DNA from: Anaerolineales bacterium
GTDB lineage: Bacteria > Chloroflexota > Anaerolineae > 4572-78 > NAK82
Assembly (NCBI GenBank): GCA_024643945.1
Contig: JAHELX010000273.1
Span: 1 to 7,895 of the forward strand
Direction of reading: 5' to 3'
DNA: 7,895 bases
Below the pieces are notes generated by a model. It saw only the letters and a program-made list of their open reading frames with translations, searched no databases and had not been told where the DNA came from. Shown here in pieces: positions 7,683 through 7,895 of the stretch (within the stretch, counting starts at the first letter, position 1; every line of letters starts with the position of its first letter). Position numbers and translations under genes: made by a program.

Positions 7683-7895
7683 ATGGTACGTAAACACAAC
7701 TTGGTGCTTGTACTGACAATCGTCGCCATGCTCTCGCTGTCCCTGGCAGCCTGTGTGCCGGGCAAAAAGACTGAGGACACCAACTTGAAGATGGGCCTGC
7801 TGCCCATCCTCGACATCCTACCCTTCTACGTTGCCGATCAGGAAGGTTATTTTGAGGCAGAAGGAATCAGCGTCGAATTTGTGCCGGTTAAGAGT
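7683..7895 (+). CDS. ABC transporter substrate-binding lipoprotein, partial
   Basis: The first 71 codons of a gene that continues past the right edge. The ATG follows GGAGGAG closely. The N-terminus is a lipoprotein signal: basic MVRKHN, hydrophobic LVLVLTIVAMLSLSLAAC with lipobox LAAC (residues 21-24), so Cys24 should be lipidated and the protein anchored on the outer face of the membrane. The mature start, MGLLPILDILPFYVADQEGYF followed by EAEGISVEFVPV, matches the opening of NMT1/THI5/SsuA-like periplasmic-binding proteins, which serve ABC importers for thiamine precursors, sulfonates, nitrate and similar solutes. The substrate cannot be told from this part. Permease and ATPase genes would be expected further right. 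Confidence 0.85.
   Translation, partial: MVRKHNLVLVLTIVAMLSLSLAACVPGKKTEDTNLKMGLLPILDILPFYVADQEGYFEAEGISVEFVPVKS

Noticed and set aside
7604..7816. 70-codon minus-strand ORF near the right end
   Set aside because: It lies opposite the promoter and signal peptide of the lipoprotein gene, with no ribosome site or recognisable product.

Overview
The window reads like a stretch of a bacterial chromosome of moderately high GC. A chromosomal branched-chain amino acid operon, a NarL-type two-component pair, purine/pyrimidine heptamer repeats between genes and a lipobox-bearing ABC binding protein are together compatible with a member of the Chloroflexota (Anaerolineae-like). That placement is an inference from gene style and repeat type, not from a phylogenetic marker. 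No mobile element gene, rRNA, tRNA or CRISPR array was seen.

Left part (about 1-5225, minus strand): an ilvB-ilvN-ilvC-leuA operon, transcribed right to left. It encodes acetolactate synthase large and small subunits, ketol-acid reductoisomerase and the start of 2-isopropylmalate synthase, which runs off the left edge. Together these commit pyruvate to valine, leucine and isoleucine synthesis. The operon has a near-ideal sigma-70 promoter (TTGACA, 17 bp, TATGAT at 5214-5186). Its -35 box sits between the arms of a 9-bp perfect inverted repeat.

About 300 nt of leader RNA separate this promoter from ilvB. It encodes an unannotated 27-residue peptide (5138-5055) in which 13 of residues 4-18 are Ile, Leu or Val. 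A strong intrinsic terminator (5015-4984) follows, with mutually exclusive hairpins between peptide and terminator. This is the layout of a ribosome-mediated transcription attenuator. A second terminator-like hairpin (4938-4899) lies just before the ilvB ribosome binding site.

Divergent gap (5226-5568): it holds a 108-bp element with 11-bp terminal inverted repeats and nested, partly pseudoknot-capable pairings (5301-5408), of unknown role. To its right is a good promoter (5457-5485) for the plus-strand genes.

Right part (5569-7895, plus strand): a six-helix membrane histidine kinase and a LuxR/NarL-type response regulator, overlapping by 4 nt, closed by a hairpin terminator (7467-7504). A separate promoter (7607-7635) then drives a substrate-binding lipoprotein truncated by the right edge after 71 codons.

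The most notable item is the BCAA leader peptide and attenuator, followed by the structured element in the divergent gap and the tandem second terminator.
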